52,398 nt of DNA from Phenylobacterium sp. (GTDB taxonomy: Bacteria > Pseudomonadota > Alphaproteobacteria > Caulobacterales > Caulobacteraceae). The DNA lies in assembly GCF_030679875.1 (NCBI RefSeq), contig NZ_JAUXSP010000007.1, forward strand, positions 1 to 52,398. Direction: 5' to 3'. Positions 16,998 to 25,164 of this stretch are shown piece by piece. Both the position numbers and the translations under genes were made by a program. Position 1 is the stretch's first letter, and every line of letters starts with the position of its first letter. The notes beneath the pieces were generated by a model that was given only the letters and a program-made list of their open reading frames with translations, did not search any database and was not told the origin of the DNA.

Positions 16998-17071
16998 CGG
17001 GAGGGGAAAGCCTTCCCCTGCGGCCGAGCCTGAAGTCTCGGCCGACCCCTTCTGCGGGGGGGAGCCCCGCA
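16998..17071. promoter_or_regulatory. Three-hairpin element upstream of ardC
   Basis: Three stems follow each other. AGGGGAA / TTCCCCT has loop AGCC. CGGCCGAG / CTCGGCCG is a perfect 8-bp stem with an 8-base loop. CCCC-TTCTGC-GGGG is the third. They end about 150 bases before the ardC start. A decayed copy is at 14158. The shape recalls single-strand promoters or initiation sites in the leading regions of conjugative elements, but that is an inference. Confidence 0.55.
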
Positions 17072-17158
17072 ACGCCCCCCTTTTGCGCCGGCGCCGGCCA
17101 GGCTGGCGGAAGGCGAAAGGCTCCGCCGATCGCGAGAGGGAGAGGGCCGCGGCTGTCG

Positions 17159-17210
17159 CCGTGACGGGTTTTGAAGGTCGAGAGAGGAGCTCCGGCCGGC
17201 CCGTCGCGGA
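17159..17210 (+). promoter_or_regulatory. Family A structured leader, copy 1 (ardC)
   Basis: CCGTGACGGG at 17159-17168 pairs with CCCGTCGCGG at 17200-17209, ten base pairs with one G-U wobble as RNA. The loop carries the shared core GGTCGAGAGAG at 17176-17186. The 3' arm runs straight into GGAG, the likely ribosome binding site of ardC at 17219. Pairing of the arm could therefore affect translation. Confidence 0.65.
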
Positions 17211-17218
17211 GACATGCG

Positions 17219-18169
17219 ATGACACGCTCAGCTTCCAAGGGCCGCGCCCGGACCGATCGGACCAACATCTATGACGAAATCACCAGCCGGATCATCGGCG
17301 AGCTGGAGGCTGGCCGCCTTCCCTGGGTCCAGCCCTGGCGCTCCAGCGCCGTGGCCGCGCCGCTCGCCATGCCCAGGAACGCCTCCACCGGCCGGGGCTA
17401 TTCGGGGATCAACGTCCTGATCTTGTGGGGCGCGGTCGTCCAGCACGGCTATGCGAGCCAAGGCTGGCTCACCTTCCGCCAGGCGCTCGGCTTCGGCGGC
17501 AATGTGCGCAAGGGCGAACACGGGACCACCGTCGTCTACGCCGATCGCTTCATCCCGGACGACGAGCGCCGGCGCGCGCGTGAAACCGGCGACGAGGCAG
17601 CCGCCATCCCGTTCCTCAAGCGCTTCACAGTCTTCAACATCGCCCAGTGCGACGGCCTGCCTGAAGAGCTCTCGGCCCCGCCGCCGCCGGTCCCGCAAGG
17701 ACTGATCCTTCCCGAGGCCGAGGCCCTGCTGCGGGCCAGCGGCGCCGATCTGCGCCTGGGCGGCGACAAGGCCTTCTATGCCCCGGGCCCCGACTACATC
17801 CAGATCCCTCGCCCCGAGGCCTATTTCGAGCCGGTCAACTGGCACCGGACGGCCCTGCACGAACTCGGTCACTGGTCGGGTCACCCCAGTCGTCTGACGC
17901 GCGACCTGAGCGGAGGGTTCGGCTCCAAGGCCTATGCCCGCGAGGAGCTGGTGGCCGAGATGACCTCGGCCTTCTGCTGCGCCAGCCTCGGCATCACGCC
18001 GACCGTGCGCCATGCCGACTACATCGGCTCCTGGCTCGAAGTGCTGCGCGAGGACAACCGGGCCATCGTCCGGGCCGCGAGCGCCGCGTCCAAGGCCGCG
18101 GACTATCTGCTCGCCTTCGCGCCCGGCGCCGCGGACGCATTGGAGGAGGAGGACCGGGCGGCGGCGTGA
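17219..18169 (+). CDS. ardC: ArdC-like antirestriction protein
   Basis: ATG 17219 is preferred because GGAG lies just upstream and the product then starts as typical ArdC (MTRSASKGRARTDRTNIYDE). The 316-residue protein has the N-terminal ssDNA-binding ArdC domain (about 12-140, with GYSGINVLILW and NVRKGEHGT). A zinc metallopeptidase-like domain follows, with HELGHWSGH (HExxH at 214-218) and a further Glu in REELVAEM near 242-247. ArdC proteins bind single-stranded DNA and protect entering DNA from restriction. The gene lies downstream of two structured elements and starts the plus-strand block of establishment genes. All expected metal ligands are present. Confidence 0.92.
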   Translation: MTRSASKGRARTDRTNIYDEITSRIIGELEAGRLPWVQPWRSSAVAAPLAMPRNASTGRGYSGINVLILWGAVVQHGYASQGWLTFRQALGFGGNVRKGEHGTTVVYADRFIPDDERRRARETGDEAAAIPFLKRFTVFNIAQCDGLPEELSAPPPPVPQGLILPEAEALLRASGADLRLGGDKAFYAPGPDYIQIPRPEAYFEPVNWHRTALHELGHWSGHPSRLTRDLSGGFGSKAYAREELVAEMTSAFCCASLGITPTVRHADYIGSWLEVLREDNRAIVRAASAASKAADYLLAFAPGAADALEEEDRAAA

Positions 18170-18183
18170 GGCCGCGCTCGCCT

Positions 18184-18272
18184 CGGGGGCCGGACGGTCG
18201 AGAGAGGCAGAGGGCCGAGACGGGTTCGTGACGGGTCAGGGTCGAGAGAGAGGCTCTTGGCCGCCCGTCACG
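18184..18272 (+). promoter_or_regulatory. Family A structured leader, copy 2 (parB-like), plus a degenerate copy
   Basis: CGTGACGGG at 18227-18235 pairs perfectly with CCCGTCACG at 18264-18272. The core GGTCGAGAGAG is in the loop at 18240-18250. GGAGACC follows the 3' arm, twelve bases before the start at 18284. A second core, GGTCGAGAGAGG at 18196-18207, with only a weak flanking stem (CTCGG / CCGAG), lies just upstream and looks like a worn duplicate. Confidence 0.65.
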
Positions 18273-18283
18273 GAGACCCTTCC

Positions 18284-20386
18284 ATGACCCAAGCTGCCCA
18301 GAAGATCGTCCTGTCCCGGTCGCGGGACATTCCCTTCAACAAGCTGGTGCTGAGCCAGTCCAACGTGCGCCGGATCAAGGCTGGCATCTCGGTCGAGGAT
18401 CTGGCCGAGGACATCGCCCGGCGCACCCTGCTCCAGAGCCTCAACGTCCGCCCCGTGCTCGACGGCGACGGCCATGAGACCGGCATGTTCGAGGTGCCCG
18501 CCGGCGGGCGCCGCTATCGCGCGCTCGAACGGCTGGTGAAGCAAAAGCGCCTGGCCCGCACCGCTCCGGTTCCCTGTGTGGTGCGCGAGGGCGACGACAT
18601 CTCGGCCGAGGAGGACTCGCTGGCGGAAAACAGTCAGCGCGAGCCGCTGCATCCGCTCGATCAGTTCCGCGCCTTCCAGACCCTGCGCGACCAGGGCCAG
18701 GGGGAGGAGGCGATCGCCGCGCGCTTCTTCGTCACCCCGGCGCTCGTGCGGCAGCGCCTGAAGCTCGCCGCCGTCTGCGAAAAGCTGCTCGCCCTCTATG
18801 CCGAGGACGAGCTGACCCTCGACCAGCTGATGGCGTTCACGGTGACGAACGATCACGCCCGTCAGGAGCAGGTCTGGGAGGCGCTCGCCCGCAATCCCTA
18901 CAAGGAAGCCTATCAGATCCGGCGGATGCTCACCGAAGGGGCGGTCCGCGCCGCCGACAGGCGTGCGCAGTTCATCGGCCCCGAAGCCTATGAAGCGGCC
19001 GGCGGCGTCGTCTCGCGCGACCTGTTCCAGGCCGACGACGGCGGCTGGTTCCAGGATCCCGCCCTGCTCGACCGGCTGGTGGCCGACAAGCTCGCCGCCG
19101 CGGCCGAGACGGTCGCCGCCGAGGGCTGGAAATGGGTCAGCGTCGATGTCGGCTTCGCCTACGGCCACACCCACGGGCTGCGCCGGCTCACTTCAACCAG
19201 CCCGCTGAGCGAGGAGGAACAGGCCGTCTATGACGCCCTGCGCCAGGAATATGGAGCTCTCGAAGAGACCTATGCCGAGGTCGACGAGCTTCCCGACGAG
19301 GTCGATCAGCGCCTCGGCGAGATCGAGGCCGCGCTCGAAGCCTTCGACAACCGTCCGCCGGTGTTCGGTCCCGACGACATCGCCCGCGCCGGCGCCTTCG
19401 TCAGCCTCGATGGTTCGGGCGATCTGAAGATCGAACGCGGCTATGTGCGTCCCGAAGACGAGGCCATGGCCGAACCCGAGCCCGTTGACGGCGAGCACGG
19501 GGGCGGCGCAGCCCCCTCCGATCCCGAAGGCGGGGTGCAGCGCGCCGTGATCACCTTGGGCGGCGCCGCCCAGCCGTCTACCGAGGGGGACGAGGAGGAG
19601 GACGCGATCAAGCCGCTTCCCGAGCGGCTGATGACCGAACTGACCGCGCACCGGACGCTGGCGCTGCGCGATGCTGTCGGCGGCGACCCCGACACCGCCT
19701 ATCTCGCCGTGCTCCACGCCCTGGCGCTGAAGGCCTTCTATCGTTTCAGCACCGCCACCTGCCTGGAGCTGGAGGTCAAGCATTCGACCTTCGGCCATCA
19801 GGCCCCGGATCTGAACGAGACGGCCTCCGCCAAGGCGATCGCCGAACGTCACGCGCGCTGGGCCGAGCAGCTTCCCAAGGAGCCGGGCGGGCTTTGGCAG
19901 ACCCTGGTCGGGTTTGACGCCGACAGCCGGCAAGCCCTGTTCGCCCACTGCGTTGGGCTCAGCGTGAACGCCGTCCACCAGTCCTGGAACCAGGGCGAAC
20001 GCATGGCCCACGCCGATGCGCTCGCCCGCGCCGTCGATCTCGACATGGTCGCGGCGGGCTGGACGCCGACCGCCGAGACCTACCTGGGCCGAGTGACCAA
20101 AACCCGGATCCTGGAAGCCGTGCGCGAAGGCAAGGGCGAACGCGAGGCCCAGCTCATCGAGCATCTCAAGAAGGGCGACATGGCCAAGGAAGCCGAACGG
20201 CTCCTGGCCGGATCGGGCTGGTTGCCTGAGCCGCTGCGAACGGCTGACGACCAGACGTTCGTCGAGGCCGACGAGACCGCCGAACCCGAGGCGCTGCCGG
20301 CCTTCCTGATCGATGACGAGGAAGAGGACGCGGCGGACGAGCCGGACGCGGCCGAGCCGGGCTTTCACGCCGTCGCCGCTGAATGA
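18284..20386 (+). CDS. ParB/RepB/Spo0J-family protein, long form
   Basis: This 700-residue protein starts at ATG 18284 after a GGAG site. Residues 14-130 form the ParB N-terminal CTPase-type domain. Box I reads GGRRYRAL at 74-81 and box II reads LAENSQREPLHPLDQF at 113-128. A helix-turn-helix follows at about 141-165 (EEAIAARFFVTPALVRQRLK). The long remainder has a Glu-rich segment near 320-375, a low-complexity acidic stretch near 400-450, a helical domain and an acidic tail. It is much longer than chromosomal ParB and is not next to parA (33652). On such elements it may act as a DNA-binding regulator or establishment protein rather than a partition partner. It carries a family A leader. Confidence 0.88.
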   Translation: MTQAAQKIVLSRSRDIPFNKLVLSQSNVRRIKAGISVEDLAEDIARRTLLQSLNVRPVLDGDGHETGMFEVPAGGRRYRALERLVKQKRLARTAPVPCVVREGDDISAEEDSLAENSQREPLHPLDQFRAFQTLRDQGQGEEAIAARFFVTPALVRQRLKLAAVCEKLLALYAEDELTLDQLMAFTVTNDHARQEQVWEALARNPYKEAYQIRRMLTEGAVRAADRRAQFIGPEAYEAAGGVVSRDLFQADDGGWFQDPALLDRLVADKLAAAAETVAAEGWKWVSVDVGFAYGHTHGLRRLTSTSPLSEEEQAVYDALRQEYGALEETYAEVDELPDEVDQRLGEIEAALEAFDNRPPVFGPDDIARAGAFVSLDGSGDLKIERGYVRPEDEAMAEPEPVDGEHGGGAAPSDPEGGVQRAVITLGGAAQPSTEGDEEEDAIKPLPERLMTELTAHRTLALRDAVGGDPDTAYLAVLHALALKAFYRFSTATCLELEVKHSTFGHQAPDLNETASAKAIAERHARWAEQLPKEPGGLWQTLVGFDADSRQALFAHCVGLSVNAVHQSWNQGERMAHADALARAVDLDMVAAGWTPTAETYLGRVTKTRILEAVREGKGEREAQLIEHLKKGDMAKEAERLLAGSGWLPEPLRTADDQTFVEADETAEPEALPAFLIDDEEEDAADEPDAAEPGFHAVAAE

Positions 20387-20392
20387 GCGGCC

Positions 20393-20416
20393 GCGGGGCG
20401 GCGCTCGCCGCCCCGC
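20393..20416 (+). terminator. GC-rich hairpin after the parB-like gene
   Basis: GCGGGGCGGCG at 20393-20403 pairs perfectly with CGCCGCCCCGC at 20406-20416, an 11-bp stem with a tight loop. It begins six bases after the stop. There is no T tract, so it may be an RNA 3'-end stabiliser or Rho-related structure rather than an intrinsic terminator. Confidence 0.55.
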
Positions 20417-20436
20417 ACCTACTCTTTCCCCCTCAT

Positions 20437-20460
20437 GGCCCGCCGATGGCGGGCCGTTTT
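20437..20460 (+). terminator. Intrinsic terminator or attenuator before DUF6117
   Basis: GGCCCGCC, loop GAT, GGCGGGCC, then GTTTT make a classical intrinsic terminator. It ends 18 bases before the DUF6117 start codon, so it could either stop parB transcription or act as an attenuator for the small gene. Confidence 0.7.
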
Positions 20461-20478
20461 GCGCTTCAGGAGTCGGCC

Positions 20479-20721
20479 ATGGCCATCCCACACCACGCCT
20501 CCCGCAACTTCCAGACCCTCCTCCAGGCGGCTCGCAACGACGATCTCGCCTTGATGGAATGCCTCGACGCCGAGACGCGCGAGCTGCGCTACGTCCTGTG
20601 CGCCGTCGGCCGCGACGGCGAGGACTTCGTGTTCACGCCCTTCGGCCATCTCGCACCCGGCAATCCCTTCGAGGCCTATCTCCCGCCCGCCGAAGGCGGA
20701 GGCTTCGTCTCGCAAGAGTGA
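20479..20721 (+). CDS. Small conserved protein, DUF6117-like
   Basis: ATG 20479 is chosen because CAGGAG precedes it and the product begins MAIPHHASRNFQTLL, the usual start of this family as I recall it. The 80-residue protein continues with DLALMECLDAETRELRYVLC, then AVGRDGEDFVFTPFGHL and ends in a Pro-Gly-rich tail. It is soluble with no signal peptide. The function is unknown. It is regularly found between parB-like and strawberry-notch genes on alphaproteobacterial mobile elements. It lies just after a terminator-like hairpin and before a family A leader, so its expression may be uncoupled from both neighbours. Confidence 0.75.
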   Translation: MAIPHHASRNFQTLLQAARNDDLALMECLDAETRELRYVLCAVGRDGEDFVFTPFGHLAPGNPFEAYLPPAEGGGFVSQE

Positions 20722-20731
20722 GAGCGGGGCC

Positions 20732-20788
20732 GGGAGGGGGCGAGCCGGTGCGGTCGAGAGAGAGCGCCGGTCGGCTCGCCTGCCTCCC
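20732..20788 (+). promoter_or_regulatory. Family A structured leader, copy 3 (strawberry notch)
   Basis: GCGAGCC at 20740-20746 pairs perfectly with GGCTCGC at 20773-20779. An outer GGGAGG (20732-20737) faces CCTCCC (20783-20788). The core GGTCGAGAGAG is at 20752-20762 in the loop. The stem sequence is quite different from copies 1 and 2, but pairing and core are kept. The helicase gene starts 20 bases later. Confidence 0.65.
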
Positions 20789-20808
20789 GCTCTCCTGGAT
20801 GATCGAAC

Positions 20809-23800
20809 ATGACCCTGACCGCCCTGGCTTCGCCGGCACCGCGCGAGACGCCCGCCAGCCCGACCAACCGCGCCTTGGCGCTCTGCCGCGCCGCCGACAC
20901 CCTCCTGCCGCTGCTCGTTAAGGGCGTTCCCGTCGACGCGCGCGCCTTGCGCGCCGCCATGGAGGCGGCGTTCCAGGGCTCCGACGCGCAAGGGTTCTGG
21001 GACTGGAAGGACGCCTATGAGGCCTGCGAGGCCGCGCAGCTTCTGTTCCTGCGCCGGTTTGGACCAGCCCTGTCGCGGCAACCCTCAGCCGCTCAGCTGG
21101 CCATGATCAGCAAGATCGCCGGGCTCCTGCCCAGCCAGACGCGGCGGTCCCAGGAAAGCCAGGCGCTTCAGCAATTCTCGACACCGATCCCGCTCGCCTG
21201 GATCGCCGCGCGCGCCGCGGGGCTCGGAGCCGGAGACCTGGTGCTCGAACCCTCGGCCGGCACCGGGCTGCTCGCCATCTTCGCCGAGATCGCGGGCGCC
21301 GAGCTGGCGCTCAACGAACTGGGCGACGGGCGCGCCGAACTGCTCGGTCACCTGTTTCAGGCTTCCCCTGTCAGCCGACTCGACGCGGCCCACATCCACG
21401 ACCACCTCGACGCTGCGGTGATCCCCACCGTCGTCCTGATGAACCCGCCCTTCTCGGCCGGGGCCCATGTCCAGGTCCGAGTCGCCGATGCCGCCCTGCG
21501 TCACATGGCGTCGGCTCTGGCGCGCCTGGCCGATGGGGGTCGCTTGGTCGCCATCACCGGCGCGGCTCTGTCGCCCCACAACGCGGCCTGGCGCGACGCC
21601 TTCAGCCGTCTCCAGCAGCGCGGCCGCATCCTGTTCTCCGCCGCCATCGATGGATCGGTCTATGCGCGGCATGGCACCACGACCGAAACGCGCCTCACGA
21701 TCATCGATCGGACGCCGGCCGAGGATCCCGACCACTTCCCCGACTCGCCCGGCATGGCCGCCAACGCCGCGCAATTGCTGGCCTGGGTGGACGCCCACGT
21801 GCCGCCGCGCGGCACCGCCACGCCCGTGCACCCGACGCGACGGCTTTGCCCAAAACCGGCTTTGCACAGAGCCGCTTCGGCGGCTCGCCGACCGGCTCCG
21901 CCACCGGCGCAGATCAGCGGTCGGCCGCTTGGCTACACGGTGTGCGACTGGAGCCCGCCTGTCGGCGACCGGCTGACCGAAGCGCTCTATGAGCCCGACG
22001 TCCTGCAATCGATCGCCATCGAGGCCGCCAAGCCGCATCCCACCCCGCTGGTGCAATCGGCCTCAATGGCGTCGGTCTGCCCGCCCAAGCCAGGCTATGT
22101 CCCGCTCCTGCCGGACGGACTGGTCGCGGCTGGTCTGTTGTCGGACGCCCAGCTCGAAACGGTCATCTATGCCGGCGAGGCCCATGGCGGCCATCTGGCC
22201 GGCGCCTGGAGCGTGGATGCGACCTTCGACCAGGTCAGCGCCGCGGCCGACCACACCGAGGGCGCGGTGCGCTTCCGCCGCGGCTTCATGCTCGGCGACG
22301 GCACCGGCGCCGGCAAGGGTCGCCAGGTCGCCGGCGTCATCCTCGACAACTGGTTGAAGGGCCGCCGCCGCGCGCTGTGGGTCTCCAAATCCGACGCGCT
22401 CATCGAAGACGCCCAGCGCGACTGGTCGGCGCTTGGCCAGGAGCGGCTGCTCGTCACGCCCCTCTCGCGCTTTCGCCAGGGCGCTCCGATCCGGCTGGAC
22501 GAAGGCATCCTATTCGCCACCTACGCCACGCTACGGTCCGACGAGCGCGACGGTAAGGTTTCGCGGGTCCGCCAGATCGTCGATTGGTTGGGCGCCGACT
22601 TCGACGGGGTCATCGTGTTCGACGAATCCCACGCCATGCAGAACGCCGCCGGCAGCAAAGGCGAGCGGGGCGACCAGGCCGCCTCGCAGCAAGGAAAGGC
22701 GGGCCTGCGCCTGCAGCACGCGCTGCCAAACGCCCGCATCCTCTACGTCTCGGCGACCGGGGCCACCACGGTTCACAACCTCGCCTACGCCCAGCGGCTC
22801 GGGCTTTGGGGCGGTGATGATTTCCCGTTCGCCACCCGCGCCGAATTCGTCGAGGCGATCGAGGCCGGCGGCGTGGCGGCGATGGAGGTGCTCGCGCGCG
22901 ACCTGAAGGCGCTCGGCCTCTATACCGCGCGATCCCTCTCCTATGACGGCGTCGAGTACGAGATCGTCGAGCACGCTCTGAGCGCTGAACAGCGCCGGAT
23001 CTATGACGCCTATGCCGGCGCCTTCGAGATCATCCACAACAACCTGTCGGCCGCGCTGGACGCCGCCAACATCACGGGGTCTGGCCCCGAAGGCGGATCG
23101 CGAACGCTGAACGCCCAGGCCAAATCCGCCGCGCGCTCGGCCTTCGAAAGCGCCAAGCAGCGCTTCTTCAATCACCTGATCACCGCGATGAAGACGCCGA
23201 CCCTGATCAGCGCCATCGACCGCGATCTCGCCGCCGGACACGCCTGCGTCGTCCAGATCGTCTCCACCGGCGAAGCGCTGCTGGAGCGCCGCCTCGCCGA
23301 TATCCCGACCGAAGACTGGGGCGATGTGGCGGTCGACATCACGCCGCGCGAATATGTCCTGGACTATCTCGCCCATTCCTTCCCCACGCAGCTCTTCGAG
23401 CCGTTCACAGATGGCGAGGGCAACCTCTCGTCACGGCCGGCCTTTCGCGACGGCCAGCCCGTGCAATGCCGCGATGCGGTCGAGCGCCGCGACCGGCTGA
23501 TCGAGCATCTGGCCGCGCTGGCGCCGGTCCAGGGCGCGCTCGATCAGATCATCCAGAGGCTCGGGACCGAACAGGTCGCCGAGGTGACGGGCCGCTCGCG
23601 CCGCGTGGTCGCCCGCACGGGGGCAGATGGCGAGCGACGCCTCGCCGTGGAAGGGCGCGCCGCGGGCGCCAATCTCGCCGAGACCGCCGCCTTTCAGGAC
23701 GACGACAAGCGCATCCTGATCTTCTCCGATGCGGGCGGCACTGGCCGCAGCTATCACGCCGATCTTGGCGCGAAGAACCAGCGGCTGCGCATCCATTATC

Positions 23801-25164
23801 TGCTGGAGGCGGGATGGAAGGCCGACACCGCCATCCAGGGTCTGGGGCGCACCAACCGCACGCATCAGGCCCAGCCGCCGGTCTTTCGGCCCATTTCGAC
23901 CAATGTGAAGGCCGAGAAGCGCTTCTTGTCGACCATCGCCCGGCGGCTCGACAGCCTGGGCGCCATCACCAAGGGCCAGCGGCAGACCGGCGGGCAAGGT
24001 CTGTTCCGGGCCGAGGACAACCTCGAAAGCCCCTACGCCAAGGCCGCGCTGCGGCAGTTCTATATGCTGCTCCTGCTCGGCAAGGTGCCGGGCTGCTCCC
24101 TCCAGCGGTTCGAAGACGCCACCGGCCTGAAGCTCACCGATCGCGACGGCACGATCCGCGAGGATCTGCCGCCCATCACCCAGTTCCTTAATCGGATGCT
24201 GGCGCTGACGATCGCGCTTCAGGACACCTTGTTCGAAGTGTTCGAAGGCCTGCTGCGGGCCAAGATCGAAGGGGCGATCAGCGCCGGCGTCTATGACCGC
24301 GGCGTCGAAACCATCACCGCGCACTCGCTGCGCGTCACCGAGCGGCGCGCACTCTACACCCATCCGGCTTCGGGCGCCGAAACCCAGGTGTTCACCGTCC
24401 TCGAGCGCAACCCGACCACGCCGCTGAGCCTCGAAGATGCGCTCCAACGAGCCGGCGAGCCGGGATGCCGTCTGCTGATCAACACCCGCTCGCAGCGCGC
24501 GGCGGTGCAAGTCCCCGCCCCTAGCCTCACCCTGGACGATGGCGAAGTGGAGCGCCGCGTCCGCTTGCTGCGCCCGATGGAGCGGACGGCCATGGCGGAG
24601 TCCGCACTCTGTGCAACCGCGTGGGAAGACGCTGATGCGGGCCGTTTCACGCAGGCCTGGAACGCCGAAATCGCGGACCTGCCGGCCTTCACCGAGACGA
24701 CGCTCCATATCGTCACCGGCCTGCTGCTGCCGATCTGGCGGCGCCTGCCGACCGAAGGCTGCCGCGTCTATCGGCTCCAGACCGACGACGGCGAGCGTGT
24801 GATCGGACGCCAGGTCTCACCCGGCTGGGTCGCCGAGGCGTTCGACGATACACCTACCGCCGTCGGACCCGCCGAGGCGTTCGCCGGCGTGCTGGTCCGG
24901 GGCGAGACCCTTCACCTGGCAGATGCGATGACCGTGCGCCGATCGCTGGTCATGGGGGCCCAGCGGCTCGAACTCGTCGGTTTCACCGACGGCATGGTCG
25001 CGCGCCTCAAGGCGATGGGCCTTATTTCCGAGATTATCGCCTGGAAGCTGCGGCTGTTCATCCCGACCGGCGCGAACGGCCCATCGGTGCTCGCCGCCCT
25101 GCTTTCGCGTCATCCGCTCGCCCGTGTCGCACCTCGGGCCGGCGGCGCCCATGTCGCGGCGTGA
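20809..25164 (+). CDS. Strawberry-notch-like helicase with N-terminal methyltransferase domain
   Basis: This is a 1451-residue protein. Residues 120-290 form a class I DNA methyltransferase fold with AdoMet motif EPSAGTG at 147-153 and catalytic NPPF at 212-215. The rest is a superfamily 2 helicase of the strawberry-notch type. The ATP-binding loop GDGTGAGKGRQ is near 497, the Walker B DESH near 605, and the helicase C-terminal motifs DAGGTGRSYHAD near 975 and QGLGRTNRTHQ near 1010. A C-terminal domain of about 350 residues follows. Methyltransferase plus helicase in one chain suggests modification or remodelling of incoming element DNA, perhaps as anti-restriction. It is immediately followed by the overlapping toprim gene and preceded by a family A leader. 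Confidence 0.9.
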   Translation: MTLTALASPAPRETPASPTNRALALCRAADTLLPLLVKGVPVDARALRAAMEAAFQGSDAQGFWDWKDAYEACEAAQLLFLRRFGPALSRQPSAAQLAMISKIAGLLPSQTRRSQESQALQQFSTPIPLAWIAARAAGLGAGDLVLEPSAGTGLLAIFAEIAGAELALNELGDGRAELLGHLFQASPVSRLDAAHIHDHLDAAVIPTVVLMNPPFSAGAHVQVRVADAALRHMASALARLADGGRLVAITGAALSPHNAAWRDAFSRLQQRGRILFSAAIDGSVYARHGTTTETRLTIIDRTPAEDPDHFPDSPGMAANAAQLLAWVDAHVPPRGTATPVHPTRRLCPKPALHRAASAARRPAPPPAQISGRPLGYTVCDWSPPVGDRLTEALYEPDVLQSIAIEAAKPHPTPLVQSASMASVCPPKPGYVPLLPDGLVAAGLLSDAQLETVIYAGEAHGGHLAGAWSVDATFDQVSAAADHTEGAVRFRRGFMLGDGTGAGKGRQVAGVILDNWLKGRRRALWVSKSDALIEDAQRDWSALGQERLLVTPLSRFRQGAPIRLDEGILFATYATLRSDERDGKVSRVRQIVDWLGADFDGVIVFDESHAMQNAAGSKGERGDQAASQQGKAGLRLQHALPNARILYVSATGATTVHNLAYAQRLGLWGGDDFPFATRAEFVEAIEAGGVAAMEVLARDLKALGLYTARSLSYDGVEYEIVEHALSAEQRRIYDAYAGAFEIIHNNLSAALDAANITGSGPEGGSRTLNAQAKSAARSAFESAKQRFFNHLITAMKTPTLISAIDRDLAAGHACVVQIVSTGEALLERRLADIPTEDWGDVAVDITPREYVLDYLAHSFPTQLFEPFTDGEGNLSSRPAFRDGQPVQCRDAVERRDRLIEHLAALAPVQGALDQIIQRLGTEQVAEVTGRSRRVVARTGADGERRLAVEGRAAGANLAETAAFQDDDKRILIFSDAGGTGRSYHADLGAKNQRLRIHYLLEAGWKADTAIQGLGRTNRTHQAQPPVFRPISTNVKAEKRFLSTIARRLDSLGAITKGQRQTGGQGLFRAEDNLESPYAKAALRQFYMLLLLGKVPGCSLQRFEDATGLKLTDRDGTIREDLPPITQFLNRMLALTIALQDTLFEVFEGLLRAKIEGAISAGVYDRGVETITAHSLRVTERRALYTHPASGAETQVFTVLERNPTTPLSLEDALQRAGEPGCRLLINTRSQRAAVQVPAPSLTLDDGEVERRVRLLRPMERTAMAESALCATAWEDADAGRFTQAWNAEIADLPAFTETTLHIVTGLLLPIWRRLPTEGCRVYRLQTDDGERVIGRQVSPGWVAEAFDDTPTAVGPAEAFAGVLVRGETLHLADAMTVRRSLVMGAQRLELVGFTDGMVARLKAMGLISEIIAWKLRLFIPTGANGPSVLAALLSRHPLARVAPRAGGAHVAA

